64,000 bases of DNA from Suillus spraguei (Eukaryota; Basidiomycota; Agaricomycetes; Boletales; Suillaceae), in the NCBI GenBank assembly GCA_016800925.1, contig JABCPU010000375.1:1-64000 (forward strand), written 5' to 3'. Each line of letters opens with the position of its first letter. Within the stretch, counting starts at the first letter, position 1. A program made the translations under genes and the position numbers. Below the pieces are notes generated by a model, which saw only the letters and a list, made by a program, of their open reading frames with translations, searched no databases and had not been told where the DNA came from. Positions 33,628 through 44,757 of this stretch are shown here, in pieces.

Positions 33628-36600
33628 TTATTCTCTCCTTTCCTCTTTTTCCTTGGGGGGGGTAACATCTCCGAAAGTCTGCTCGAAGCGTCTTGTACGT
33701 GCGATGTATTTCAGGGTTGCTCTCATTCCTTGAGTATCGTTGAGCAAGTGCTTGATATTGTATTTGCGTGGGCCTACTTCAAGATGCATGGCGTCTCTCT
33801 GTCTGGTGAAGGTGGGGCATACTAGTAGGAAATGATGTACTGTTTCCTCGTGCGCATTGCAGTTTTCGCACTTGGCTGATTGGCTCTTCGATATCCGGTG
33901 TAGGTGTTTGTTGAGCACTATATGACCCGTTCTGAGCTGAAAGAGAAGCGAGCTGTGCTTCCTTGGTAATGATGCGGTTTTTGCAGCAAATTTGTTGGAA
34001 GGAGCTGACTGGTCTATGGTGTGCAGGGCGGTGAACCTTAGTGAGTTGTTTGCTATTTCCGTTGCCTCATCCTTTATTCTGCGGTGGTATGTCTGTTTGA
34101 TCGCTGACTTACTACGTGGCAGTTCCTTGGTTTCGCCGTGTTTTGTTAGCAAGGATTTCGGGAGTTCGTTTGTTCCCAATGATTTCCCTCTTGCTGCCTC
34201 TTTCGCCTGCTCATCCGCTGCTTCATTGCCTGGGATGCCCTTATGCCCTGGCGTCCACCTGATGATGAGTTTCCTTCCATTGTTGGCTGGGATGACCCTG
34301 CGTAGGTCGTTGTGGAACATGTCCATCAGGTAGTGTCCTGGTTGTGAACGGAAGGCTGATGTTGCGCGGATGGCTGCCTGATTGTCTACCCCCAGTGACA
34401 TGGTACCCCCCCTTTCTCCTCCCTCTTCTTTTAGAAGCTGAACCGCCAGAATCATTCCCACAAGCTCTCCTTCATACACCGTGTGCTCCGTGTCCTTGCC
34501 CAGGTAGAATCTCCGACTCTTAATCACTTCTTCGCCTCGCATGATCACTGCTGCTGCCCCCACTCCTCCTTCGATCGAAGATCTGTCCGAGTATGCTCTT
34601 ATGTCTTCTTCCGCCAATAAGTCTTCATCCGCTGCTCTCTCTGGTTTGTCTGCAATGTGTGTTTCGGTGTCTGGGGTCCACTTTGGATAGTGTCTGACCG
34701 GCCTAATCTTCTCTGTGGTGTCGGGGTCTATCTGGTACTCATACGTCAGTTTGTGCAGTGGAGACAGGTGTCGTTTTCTCCCCTTGAATTCCCTTTTTGC
34801 GCTGAACATGTACGCTGACCTGATGTCCTTTGCTAGTGGGTGAGTGTCTGGGAGTGTTGCCATGCGGAGTGTCGCCCTCAGGCAGATTTTGCGGAGTGTC
34901 TGTTGAAACGGTAAGACGTTAGCGTGCGCGTCTAACATATCATTGGAAGTTGATCTTAGTCCTCCTGTTATTAGGGTCGTGGCCATGCATTGAACTCTCG
35001 ACATCTGTGTGGCAAAGCCTTTCGGTCCCCTGCCCCCTCTCTGTTTCCCTCTCCCTTTTGCAACAAGGCCTGAGCACCAGACGTCCGCTGCGTAAAGCAT
35101 TTTTGGCAGTATGACTCCTTCGTACAGCTGTTTCATCGCCCTTCCATGCATTCCTTTTGTCGGTCGGATCACCCTCATACATGCTAGTGCGTACTTTGTT
35201 CCTTTTGCAAGTGCGTAGGCCGCATGTTCCTTGAAGTTGAGGTTCTCGTCTACGATCATGCCCAGGAACTTGTGTGATTTCGACAGTTGAATGGTGCAAT
35301 TGCGGATGGTGATAGCTGGGCGGCGTTCTGGTGTGGTCTTGCGTGGGTTCTGTTCGTCCGGTATGCGCTTCCTTGATAGACATATTAGTGCTGTTTTCTC
35401 AAGTTCGAACTCAGCATGGTGCCATTCACTCCATTCTAACGCTCCTCCCCTTTTCTCCATCATGTGTCTGAGCTTTTTGTTTGATTCCTCATATGATTTC
35501 GCTCTGGCTGCTAATGTGACATCATCGAGGAAGCCCAGGCTCAGTTCTCCTTTGCGTGGGTTGGGGTTAGCGACTTCCAGTACATCTGAGTTGTAGAAAA
35601 TGAACGCTATTGGGGACAATGGACATCCTTGATCGAGTCTGTCTGGGACTTTGAAGAGTTTCGATTGGTAGTCGTCAAAGAAGAGATGGGTGGTTCTATT
35701 TTCGAGTCTTCTTCTGTACCATTCGACATACTGCATTGGTATCCCTTTTCTTTTCAGAATGTGCAGGAGTCTGTTCGTAACTACGCTTGGGAATGCCGCT
35801 TTTACATCGAGAAATAGTAGTGAGACATGATCGTCTTTCGATGCCCAAGCGTCTGTCATGAATTTCATTAACATGTGGAGTGAGTCTACCGTCGATCTGC
35901 CTGGCCGTCCGCCGAAGTGCATTGCTGGTAATAGGCCGTGTTGTTCTGCAATGTACGTGAGATTGTCTGCTACTCAGGAGGATAGAAGCTTAGCCATGGT
36001 ATCCAGGAGCGTTATTGGTCTATATGCTTTTGGCACACTGTAGTCTGGCCTTCCGGGTTTTCTTAACACTATCGTTGATGAGCACTTCCATTCATTCGGG
36101 TAGATTTTCAGTGTGAATGTAGCTCGGAAGATTGGTGCCATGTGAGGTACTATTAGATCCGCGCACTTGGTAAAGACTATGTTGCGAATTCCATTCAGGC
36201 CTGGGGCTTTATGAGGAGCTAGTTTGGCTATTGCGCGGTAGATTTGCTGGTCCGTTATGGGCTCGAAATCGCATATTGGGGGGTCATAGTTGAAGTCTGG
36301 GTCTACTGAGTCATTTTCCACTGGTGATCTGAAAAAGACGTTATATAACAGTTCGCTTTTTCGAGCGTTATCCTGTGTTACACCATTTTGGCCGTCAGCC
36401 TGTTGGTCTTGTAACATTTTTATTCTGGTGTGAATTTGATCAGTTGGTGTACTAGCTGCATACTTATGAAAGGTCCAGATCCCCTTTGGTGTTAGCGATT
36501 CCATCCATTCGTTCCAGTGGTCTGTCTTTGCTCGTTTGATGTTCTCCGCGAGTTTGTTTCGTGCTGCTCTGTATTCCTCGTGTACCAGGTCGTTCCGTCT

Positions 36601-37695
36601 CGCTAGGTGTTTTCTTGAGTCTCTAGCTAGTTTCCTTACCCCTTTTCGCTCTGCCTCTAGTTCTTTTGACCACCAGCGCTTCGCGTATGGGGAGGGGTTG
36701 GATTTAGGGACCTTGGCTTCTACCGTTTCCGAAATGCACCTCGTCAGCACTGTCAATGCTTCCTGGAACTGTACATGGGTAGTTAGTTCATTTGGTGGTG
36801 GGATATTGCTTAGCTTGCTGGCTAGGTACTCTCTGAACTCTTCCCAATCCGTTGCGTGATAGTTGTGCTTGGGGGCGTGCATCACGTGTTCCGGTTCTAT
36901 GTCTATGACCGTTATGATTGGGAAGTGGTCTGTGACAACTGGGCGGAGGTGTTGTTCGACGCTGCATTTGCTGATCCATTGCTCCATTTGCATGGAGCAG
37001 AATGTATTGTCCGGGCATGTTAGGTTTCTTGTATTAGAGGCTTCTAGGGTAGTTAGACCCAGTGGGAGTATCTGTACAAGGTTATACATAGACAATAGGT
37101 TTATTAGTACTGCTGCAGCATTTAGATTTGCTGCTGTAAATAAGTGTGTGTTATGCTGTGGTTCCCACAAAGGGTGATGGCGGTTGAAATCGCCCATCCA
37201 CATTATGTACTCTGGTTTTGCGCCTTGTTCGCCTTTAGCGGTGCGCTGCGCCTGCCTTGTGTTGCGCTCCGTGGCCATGTGCCGTTCGAGAAATATTAGT
37301 GTGTTATCATGATCACAGGCATTATATATGTTGTACATGCGTACCTTCCTGAAGTTGCCCGTCAGTTCGATTGCCATTACGTTCGACGATTTGATCGTGA
37401 CGGTGTGCCAGTCGTTCTTTGAGAGTTTTTTGTTAACTAGCATTATTACTTGCGATCTTTCTGGGCTGGTATGATGGTCTGTCGGGTATATTACATCCCA
37501 GTACTGTCTTAGGTTGGAGGCATTAGCTAATTTTACCGGGTTTAGATATGGTTCTTGTATACAGGCGATGTCATATACATTCAGGTCCAGGTCCTTGAGC
37601 ATGTGCTCCCAGGCTGGGAGCGATTTCCTTAGATTTTGTTGCCAGATTCATAAGTTGTTGCCCCCTGCTAATTGGTCGTTGGGTTGTTCTGGCAT
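33628..37695 (-). pseudogene. LINE ORF2: endonuclease, RT and RNase H
   Basis: The frame is continuous from an ATG at 37695 to TAG at 33628, 1356 codons, with TGA at 37650-37648 (codon 16) and 35976-35974. The APE endonuclease shows IACIQEPYLNP, MWMGDFNRHHPLW and VTDHFPII. The RT shows HKAPGLNGIRN, FLDVKAAFPSV, LDQGCPLSPIAF and the catalytic GFLDDVTL. RNase H has YSDRSS (Gly of the usual DGS replaced by Arg), YEGELVGM, VDNQAA and GHKGIPGNEAADEQAK. A CCHC-like CENCNAHEETVHHFLLVC lies near the end. It would nick and reverse-transcribe at the target; the two TGA codons prevent a full product. Confidence 0.92.
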
Positions 37696-37888
37696 TTAAT
37701 CTAGGTCTTGGTCATTGCTCCATCTGCCTGGGTTGTATTCACCGAGTGGCGTTGGGGATCCTCGGGGTGATGACAAGTGAGGGTCGAGCATGCTGGGAGG
37801 TGAAGTCTCGTGTCGGTTCTGCAGAGACTGTGACGGCTTCGGTGTCGTCTGGCTTTGCGATGGCTGGCCCCACATATCCGTGATACGT

Positions 37889-37896
37889 GTCTGTCC
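37889..37896 (+). repeat. hAT target-site duplication, left copy
   Basis: GTCTGTCC, identical to 40592-40599; 8 bp is diagnostic for hAT. Confidence 0.93.
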
Positions 37897-38123
37897 TAGT
37901 GCTGCCGAAGTCCGGTTCGGTTAGGTTCATCACCCTATATCTGCGAACCCCGAACTCGACCAGTGGTCAGGTTCAAGCAAGATGGGCGAACCCTGGACCG
38001 GACGCCTTCGAACGCGTTCGCAAGGGTTCAGTTCAGGTTCAGAACGCGTTCGAACCCTCGAACCGTTGATTTAATTAGCAAAAAAAATCAAAATGAAAAT
38101 GACATGTACAATACGAATAGCTA

Positions 38124-38489
38124 CTAGAACTCTTCATTGACATCGACACGGTTATCATAAGGAGCGGCGAATTCAGCCTGGGCTGTTGCAGAGATGTGAC
38201 CTTGGCGGTATGCGCTCTTGAGCAATTGAAGAGCCTCGAATGTTGTTGGCTTCAAACAGCTGCGACGCACGGTCCCAGTAACACTGCCGCTCGAAAATGC
38301 TCTCTCAGATGCAACAGCTGATCCCTGAATGGCGAGGTAGTCCTTTGCAATGCGGGAAATAGTTGGGTATTGTATAGAATGGTGCTTTAAAGTTTTTTGA
38401 ATCATGTCAGTATGAAAGCAATACAAATAAAATAACGAGACGTACACCCCACCAAGCCACCACATTGTTGATGTCCTCGAGCGGTGCAT
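38124..38489 (-). pseudogene. hAT transposase C-terminal dimerisation domain
   Basis: Encodes YPTISRIAKDYLAIQGSAVA, SERAFSSGS and LKPTTFEALQLLKSAYR, the standard hAT C-terminal motif (YP-x-L-x-x-x-A-x-D-x-L-x-I-x-x-x-S-x-x-x-ERxFS). The catalytic RNase H-like part is absent, so the protein cannot transpose the element. Confidence 0.9.
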
Positions 38490-38827
38490 CTAGATAGTCC
38501 TCGAGTTTCCAAAATGACAATCCATTGCGCAAACTTGGTGGAAAACCCAGGAATCACCACAGTAGTAGGTATATTCTGAATGAAAAAACATTAGAAGTTA
38601 GCAACTTATCAAACATGAGAGATGGTGAACATAGTACCGGTGCTTCGAGTCGTTGCATAGCTGAAAAAAGTACCCTTGTTGCTTGTGCAATGTGGGGAAT
38701 GCTACTGTCAAAAGAAGAGAAGGAACAGAAGTTGGTGAGCGCACTACTTAAACTGACAGGAAGCCTCACGAAAAACACGCAGCTGGAATTGTGCACATGG
38801 TGCAGGTTCGGACCGGTTCGGACGCGT

Positions 38828-40431
38828 TGACACGCACCAAACTGGTCTGGTGCATGGCTGACTAAGCACTACTGCAGCTGAAAAATAGTACCAGGACTAT
38901 AATAGCTTAGTGTTCCTCTATTCAGAAATCAATCCATGACACAGAATCGAAAGTTTCTTTTTGCTCGTAAAAGTTTGCTTATTATTTCTAATTCATTTTT
39001 TCATGGGTGTGTTTATGTATGTTTGGCTACAGAAACTACTTCATAATATTCCCACAGATGTCAGGTGACCCCAGCAAAATAATTACATAGAGTTACCCTG
39101 CAGAGAAACTCATGAAACACATTATGATTCACTCGCGTCATTTCTATACATCTACAAAAAAGTGCAGATTTATGCTTCAAATATTACATAATTGATATTC
39201 CTCCTAGGATAGCCACTAATAGTCACCTGATCTCAAATTTATGCATAGCCATTGATATCCCACATGACTTCTTCTCACACCCTTGAGCATATTACAAATC
39301 AACTATGACAATATTCAATAAATAGGGTAGGTCAGCACCCCTACAAAAATGTGGGAAAACAGTAGCATAGCCATTCATTTTGTCTATATAAGACCCACCT
39401 TTTTGTCAATAAAAAAGAGAGATTTTTCTCCCCCTCAGAAATATAACTGAGAGTGAAGTGTGACCAGCACTATCAGCACACTGTCAAGAACATTGTCAAC
39501 AACAGTAAGATTGGAAGTCTACTCTGTGAGATAGCACTACCTTGAGCTCACTGTGCTCAACAACTAGCAAGACCCTGAGCTCACTGTGTCTGACAACCAG
39601 CAAGACAACAATTTTTTTTCTTTGACAAATTCATTCTAGTTTCTTTCATCATCTTCCTCTCTGTTTTTCTTTCTCTGTTGTCTGTTTCCTTGCTTCTGTT
39701 TCTTTTGAATCTTTCTCTTTTCTTCTTTTTCTTTGATCACTGGTCTCTCTCTCTCTTTCAAAGTTTGTTGGTGCTAAGTGTCCTTGTGTTTCTAATATTT
39801 GTGTTGTCTCTTTAGTCCATCTAAGGCCAGAGTAGCTTAGTGGGAGAGACTTTAGAGGTTGACAGTGACACTTGATCTCGCACATCTGAGTAGCGATACT
39901 GAGTTAAGGTCTTCACTGACTGATAGACTCTAGTTATTGAAAGGGGACTTGGTATTGAAATCCAAGGACGTCCATTCCTGTTATCTGCTTAATACTCATA
40001 GTGAGTTCCTTGGCAGCAGGATCAATAGTAAGCTAGAAGATCTCTGAAGTAGTGACTAGTCTTGACCGGGGATTCTACCTGCTTGTCTGAGAAGGTGATT
40101 GTTGTAACTTCCCACAAATTGCAGTAGCACAATTGTTGCAAAACACCTGCATTCTGTTGGAGGGAGTAAATTTGGCCAGTTACTTCTGTTTCTAAGTTTG
40201 TTCGACTTCTGTGTTTTTCTTTGAAGTTTAGTTGTTTCGAGAATCTTTGTCATTGTCCAAGAGTTTGCTGATCTCACAGAAGTGACTCATTTGCTGACCG
40301 TAGCCTGGGGAACATAAACAGCCACCCACGTACAACCACGTTATCAGTCATTGGTATTTGTCTGAATCACTGACCGTGGAGATATTTGGTTTTATAGGTC
40401 TTTATCTATAGATCATCTATCTAAGAAGACA
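38828..40431. mobile_element. 1.6-kb solo LTR nested in the hAT
   Basis: Starts TGACACGCACC and ends AAGAAGACA, flanked by GCGT on both sides (38824-38827 and 40432-40435). A CTATATAAGACC promoter-like box lies at about 39384. Its end matches the end of the LTR remnant at 1-805. A strong polypyrimidine stretch occupies 39600-39760. Coding signals are absent. Removal restores a perfect palindrome in the hAT (see findings), which supports the boundaries. Confidence 0.75.
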
Positions 40432-40591
40432 GCGTCCGAACCGGTCCGCATTTTTCAGTGACGACATCGAACCCCGAACCTGTTAGGGGGTTCGGTCCAG
40501 GAGAGAGACCAAACCTGTGACCGAACCACTGGTCCAGTCTGGATGGGTTCAGGTTCGAACCATGGTTCGGGACCGGACTGCGGCAGCACTA

Positions 40592-40599
40592 GTCTGTCC
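40592..40599 (+). repeat. hAT target-site duplication, right copy
   Basis: GTCTGTCC, matching 37889-37896. Confidence 0.93.
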
Positions 40600-42459
40600 C
40601 CCCAAGGGTATGCGGATGGGGTTCGTTTGGTTCGCAGTTCTTGGTTGTCTGTTTCTTTGGACCATTTGCCATTTGTTCTCCCTGTTCCTTGGCGGGGGGT
40701 ATCTTGGGGGTTGCTGTTCTTGGTTGGGCTGCTGTGAACTCGCTTGCCAGTCTTCGTGCTCGTGTCGTTCGAAGTTCGCATCCGTGATCCTCTCCCACGT
40801 GAGGGGATCCTCGGTTGGGTAGAAGCAGTACTTCGTTTCTGCGTGACGGTTCTTGTGGTCGTCCCATTTCTGGATGAACGTGGGGCAGTTCCTGTCCCAG
40901 GCTGCATGGCCTTGGGCATTGCAGTTCGCGCAGAAGAAGAAGTTCTGGTCAGTTATCGTGCATGCCAAGGTCCTGTGTATTCCAGTGCATGTGCCGCATG
41001 TGTTGGATTCTTGCTGACACTCCACTGCCTTGTGTGATCCATCGAACGAGTGGCATTTGAGACATCTAGAAGGTTCGGCGATTAGTTTCCTTGCATAAAC
41101 TTTCTTACCTGCTACGGTAAGTCCGAACTTGATTGCCTGGTTGGCGCTTTCTTTCGTATTGAACGTGAGGATGATGTGGGCAGTGCGTTGGCCTGGGCTG
41201 CGTCTGTTGACTGGTTTGATGTATCTTGCCTTCATTATTGTCCGGGGTCTCATCCCTGCTTTCTGTTCGATGTCGGAAAGTGCTGCTTGGTTCTCTGGTA
41301 CAAAGCTTATCAGTACGTTCTCCACTATGACGTGGAATGCCCTGTCTCTGATTGCTACCTCAATTCTGAAGCCGTCGAGAAACTTGCTGCGGTTTGACGG
41401 TGTACCGAACCATGCAGCCGATTCAGTTGAGTCGAGTTCATACAGTACGCCTCCTTGGGGGAGACGTCTTGCTGATAAGAATTTGATGTTCTGTGGGATG
41501 TCGGCGTCCTCCTTAGTCATGGCCTCCACTGCTAGATTGGCTTTCGTAACTAGCTGAATTTCTGTGAGGTTGATTAGTGTGTTAGTGAGGTTCAGTGAGC
41601 GTCTTTCTATAAGTATCTGACGCGCTTGAGCTTCGCTTCTGGTGAGGACCTTGACTAAGGGAGTCGGAATTCCATCCTTGGTTGCAGCTGCATATGATCT
41701 CTGGCCTTTCTGTTCGGCGACGTCTCTGTGTGAGGTTGGGGTGTTGTTTCTGACCGCGGTAGCATTCTCGGATGCCTGTGCAATGTTTAGTACAGCTGAG
41801 TTGAGTTGTTTGCTTACCTCTGTTGCTGTGTATTCCAATGCTGACTTGTGCTTTTCTATTGTTTTCTCTAATTCCTCTACCTTCTCATCCAGTGTGGCAA
41901 CCGGTCCTCCCATTAGGGCTTGGATCTTCTGAACAATACCTTGTACGTCTATCTCCCTGTTGATCTCGAGCAGAACGAAGGCCATTGCGCGGAGTATATC
42001 GATGTGAGTCACTCCTAGATTGGCTGATATGCTGAACTCGAATAGGGCTGTTGCTATGGGCTGTAGCATGTTGCCTGCCGTCGGTAGTGTCAGCCCATGA
42101 GTAGCAAGAATCTTTCTTGCTCAGTTGATCGAGTTTACATCCGTTCTTATGCCTGTTCCTAGCGCGTGGTCTTTGTTAGATTTGCTGATGGACAGTAGAG
42201 GTTTGTTTGCTGTTGTTTTGCGATTGTTCATTCTTGTCGACTGGGATGCAGTTGGTGGGTTTGGTGTGTTCGTCGGGGCCATGTTTCTTGGGTGGTTGGT
42301 GTTTTTTTTGATGCTTGGGGTCTCGTTGATGGGTGCTTGTGTTGTTTGGGGCTCTTGGGGCCGCCTTTTGGCGTCCTGTGCGCGGTTGCGCGCTGCTTTG
42401 GTGGTCGAGTTCCGGGGTCCTAGTCGGGGTGCCACCTGGTTCGGGTCCAAGAAGCGATT

Positions 42460-42473
42460 ATGTCCCTGAATAT
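42460..42473 (+). repeat. LINE target-site duplication, right copy
   Basis: ATGTCCCTGAATAT, matching 33414-33427. Confidence 0.92.
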
Positions 42474-43008
42474 AAGTGGGGAAACGTGGCGCCCATGTCC
42501 AGACAACGATCCTCACTTGGACGACCAGGACCGGGTCTCCTTACCTACAGGGATCTTGTTCTTCTGTCTCACCATAAAATACTGGGAGTAGTCGAGTCAA
42601 ATTCGAGGTCTGCTGGCATTAATTGCAAATAGCACCTGTTGAAGGTTAGAATAGTATTCAGGACAAAAAGCAAGCCGTCCTGCTACCATACCCATTCAAA
42701 TTTATCTCCGATATTCCATATCATATCTCACGAATAACGTGTCTCAGGTGGAAGCTTTAGTACATGTGAGTACGAGTGGTTTTATCAAGGATTTATTGAC
42801 TCACCGTCGGCGTGGTAGCCATCCTACGTATATATATGCGTGAGATCAGATGAGCTACAGCGAGTAGCGTTTCTGCGTCCCATTGGTGCAACGCAGTTGA
42901 TAGAACAACGCATGAACAGTTTGTTACGCGATGCGAAGGCTTGCGTCACAAATTTTCGTCAGCTATCTGCTGGCAGGGCAAATGTCGTCTGTCTGTTATA
43001 AGTTCTGG
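42474..43008. other. Remnant region upstream of the secreted-peptide gene
   Basis: If the LINE is removed, the ATG inside the duplication opens a 43-codon frame (MSLNISGETWRPC...) ending at 42602. At 42609-42632 a frame ends GINCK-stop, resembling the GTACK-stop at 43376-43393. The block 42765-42860 (donor-like GTGAGTACGAG, GACTCACCGTCGGCGTGGTAG) is repeated at 43234-43330. This looks like a damaged neighbour copy of the next gene. Confidence 0.4.
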
Positions 43009-43016
43009 TATAAAAG
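43009..43016 (+). promoter_or_regulatory. TATA box of the secreted-peptide gene
   Basis: TATAAAAG lies 46 bases before the ATG at 43055, the spacing expected for a strongly expressed fungal gene. Confidence 0.6.
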
Positions 43017-43054
43017 GACTCCTTCCTACGGATTTATTTCTAAGAACACAAATA

Positions 43055-43393
43055 ATGCGTCCCTCCTTCCAAGTCGCCCTCTCTGTTATTGCTGCTTTGA
43101 CAGTGTCTATGACTGTCAGTGCTGACAGTCAATGCACTGCGCCTGGCGCCTATTGCACGATGGGTAAAGATGAGTGCTGCTCTGGCTTTACATGCGTGCC
43201 AAAGTTGTCCATAATATATAATGAAGGCCCAACGGTGAGTATGAGTAGTTTCATCCAGGATCTGTTGACTCACCGGCGTGGTAGACAGAAAGCACCGTAT
43301 ATATGTGTGATATCGAGATGGCATGAGCTACGGTAAGCTATGTTGCTGCTTTCTCGTTTGTGCAATGTGGTTAATGGCACCGCATGTAAATAG
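43055..43393 (+). CDS. Small secreted cysteine-rich (knottin-like) protein
   Basis: Exon 1 (43055-43234) encodes a signal peptide of about 23-25 residues (MRPSFQVALSVIAALTVSMT, cleavage near VSA-DS) and a mature part with the spacing C-x6-C-x6-CC-x4-C (QCTAPGAYC ... ECCSGFTC). This matches inhibitor-cystine-knot type small secreted proteins. A GTGAGT donor follows at 43235. The 3' part is not resolved: an exon at about 43289-43332 would add the sixth Cys (KAPYICVIS), and a frame ending GTACK-stop lies at 43376-43393; the end given here assumes the latter. Role unknown; such proteins are often host-interaction effectors in mycorrhizal fungi, but that is inference. Confidence 0.55.
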
Positions 43394-44327
43394 TTTGTGG
43401 TGGGAACACTTGCTTCTGCCCAAATTTTACTGGTGCTCGAGCAAAAATTTCAGGATAGAAAAATATTTAAAAACCGTGAATGTATGACTTGTGACTGAAT
43501 AAAAGACCAAGAGTGGGCCTAACTCTTGCATAGTTGGGTTGTGTCAGGCGCAAACATCCCGCCCAGTGAATCTGTCGAAAGACATAGAAGGAGCGGGCGA
43601 GCGGAGGGTTTGCATGCATTAGTCAGTTAGCGGGACAAATTTTTAGTGTGTTGATGTGTTAAAAAATAAGAGAATAAAACTTGAGGAGAAAACTGATAGA
43701 CGAGGTGGCATGGATAATCAAAACTGCATGGCAAGATGACAGGAAAGTGGAAGGAGAAGGCCGTGATAAGATAAGTGACGGGTCACTGCCACTACAAATG
43801 ACAGTCTGTCCAGAGAGTATGAAAACTAATAGGCACACTGTCACAAAACCATCAGAGTTGAACTTTTCACTTCGACAAAAATGCGCAACGTACCACAGGC
43901 GTTAATAGGCTTCCCCTCAACCAGAGTCCTGAGCATCTCAAAGAGATAACATGGAGACACTCTGCGCTGTATGCCTCGAGATCTACTAGAAGAGAGTGGT
44001 CGAGCTGCCTGTATTTGTCGAACGTTGACTAGGACTCATTGGCATCTTTGGAGTTAAGGCATGATCAGATAACGAATGAATGCATTCGTTGAACATGTAA
44101 CAATGCGAGTGAGATTTACACGTTAGCAGAAGTCACTTTTAGCCTAAAATTTTCTTGAGTGATATCATAAGGCAAAGTAATATAACAAGGCGAGAGAAAA
44201 TGTTAAACGATGTTGGTTTTTGGAATCCACTGATGTGGTTATAGATCCGAGGTTGCGATCTGTCTTATGTAAGTAAGCAATGACAACATATAGAAAAATC
44301 GTACAGTAGTTTCTCCAATCGGCTATT
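43394..44327. other. Intergenic, no supported gene
   Basis: No domain-bearing frame; the 74-codon frame at 43681-43905 lacks any support. Confidence 0.5.
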
Positions 44328-44756
44328 TCACAGCATGGTCAATCCTATAGCAGCAGCAGCCACAGCCCAGATTCCACTTTCTCCTGCGCTTAGCCCCAGC
44401 GCAGCACCTGATGTTGTAAGTGTAGATGTGGACGAAGTCGCAGTGCTATTGGCAGAGGTCGACGTCCCGAGAGAGTGAACGAAATGCTTGAAAATATTAC
44501 AGTGCATGGACGTAGGTGACGACACAGACACAGGTGAAGTGCCGGTAATGGTAGAAGTTCCAGCAGGAGAAGAAGTTGAGAGAGTACGAAACGAGTTTTG
44601 ACTAGGAAAAGTGAGCTCTTGGACTCCCGTGTATGGTCATAGGCTTCAAAGTTTATGACCTACCCCGCTTGGCAGACCTTCACCCATAAGGTGCAGGCAT
44701 GCTGTATGTCGACAGCGTGAGCAAGTGCAGTGACTTTCCGATTCACCACGTATATT
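44328..44756 (-). pseudogene. 3' end of a GPI-anchored secreted protein gene, 5' lost
   Basis: Two minus-strand exons, about 44756-44664 and 44601-44328, join in frame through a GTAGGT donor (HACTLWVKVCQAG + QNSFRTLSTSSPAG). The tail is Ser/Thr/Ala rich (STATSSTSTLTTSGAAL) and ends in a hydrophobic stretch with two charged residues upstream (WAVAAAAIGLTML-stop), the pattern of a GPI-anchor signal. An in-frame TGA lies just upstream at ~44757 and unrelated sequence starts at 44758, so the gene is truncated. Confidence 0.5.
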
Positions 44757-44757
44757 C

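Larger units (their letters stand above)
37897..40591 (-). mobile_element. hAT DNA transposon inserted in LINE ORF1
   Basis: Terminal inverted repeats begin TAGTGCTGCCG(A/C)AGTCCGGT at both ends and the element is flanked by the perfect duplication GTCTGTCC. The subterminal DNA is packed with GGTTCG/CGAACC motifs. About 1.1 kb of hAT sequence remains once the nested LTR (38828-40431) is removed, so it is internally deleted and would need a transposase from elsewhere. Confidence 0.95.
37696..42282 (-). pseudogene. LINE ORF1 with three zinc knuckles, split by hAT
   Basis: From the ATG at 42282 the frame runs through a TGA at 42123-42121 to the hAT insertion. Skipping the hAT and one 8-bp duplication it resumes at 37888 and ends at TAA 37698-37696; total 628 codons, a multiple of three. 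Features: a coiled-coil stretch near 41950-41830 (VEELEKTIEKHKSALEY), an RNA-binding-like middle and three knuckles: CLKCHSFDGSHKAVEC, CGTCTGIHRTLAC and CANCNAQGHAAWDRNC. The stop TAA abuts the ATG of ORF2 (TAAATG), which suggests coupled translation. Confidence 0.9.
33428..42459 (-). mobile_element. Tad/I-like LINE, nearly full length, with a nested hAT
   Basis: A non-LTR element on the minus strand with ORF1 (zinc knuckles), ORF2 (endonuclease, RT, RNase H, terminal CCHC) and an A-rich 3' tail (reads CAAAAAAATAAATAAATAAA on the minus strand at 33447-33428). A 14-bp target duplication flanks it. Apart from three in-frame TGA codons and the hAT insertion the coding frames are continuous, which suggests a young copy. 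The architecture (two ORFs, APE endonuclease, RNase H) is that of the fungal Tad1 clade or the related I group. Confidence 0.92.

Noticed and set aside
34940..35383. 147-codon minus-strand frame inside LINE ORF2
   Set aside because: Overlaps the reverse transcriptase frame, which has the recognised motifs; this one has none.
40589..41037. Long plus- and minus-strand frames overlapping LINE ORF1
   Set aside because: They are shadows of the ORF1 zinc-knuckle coding sequence in other frames.
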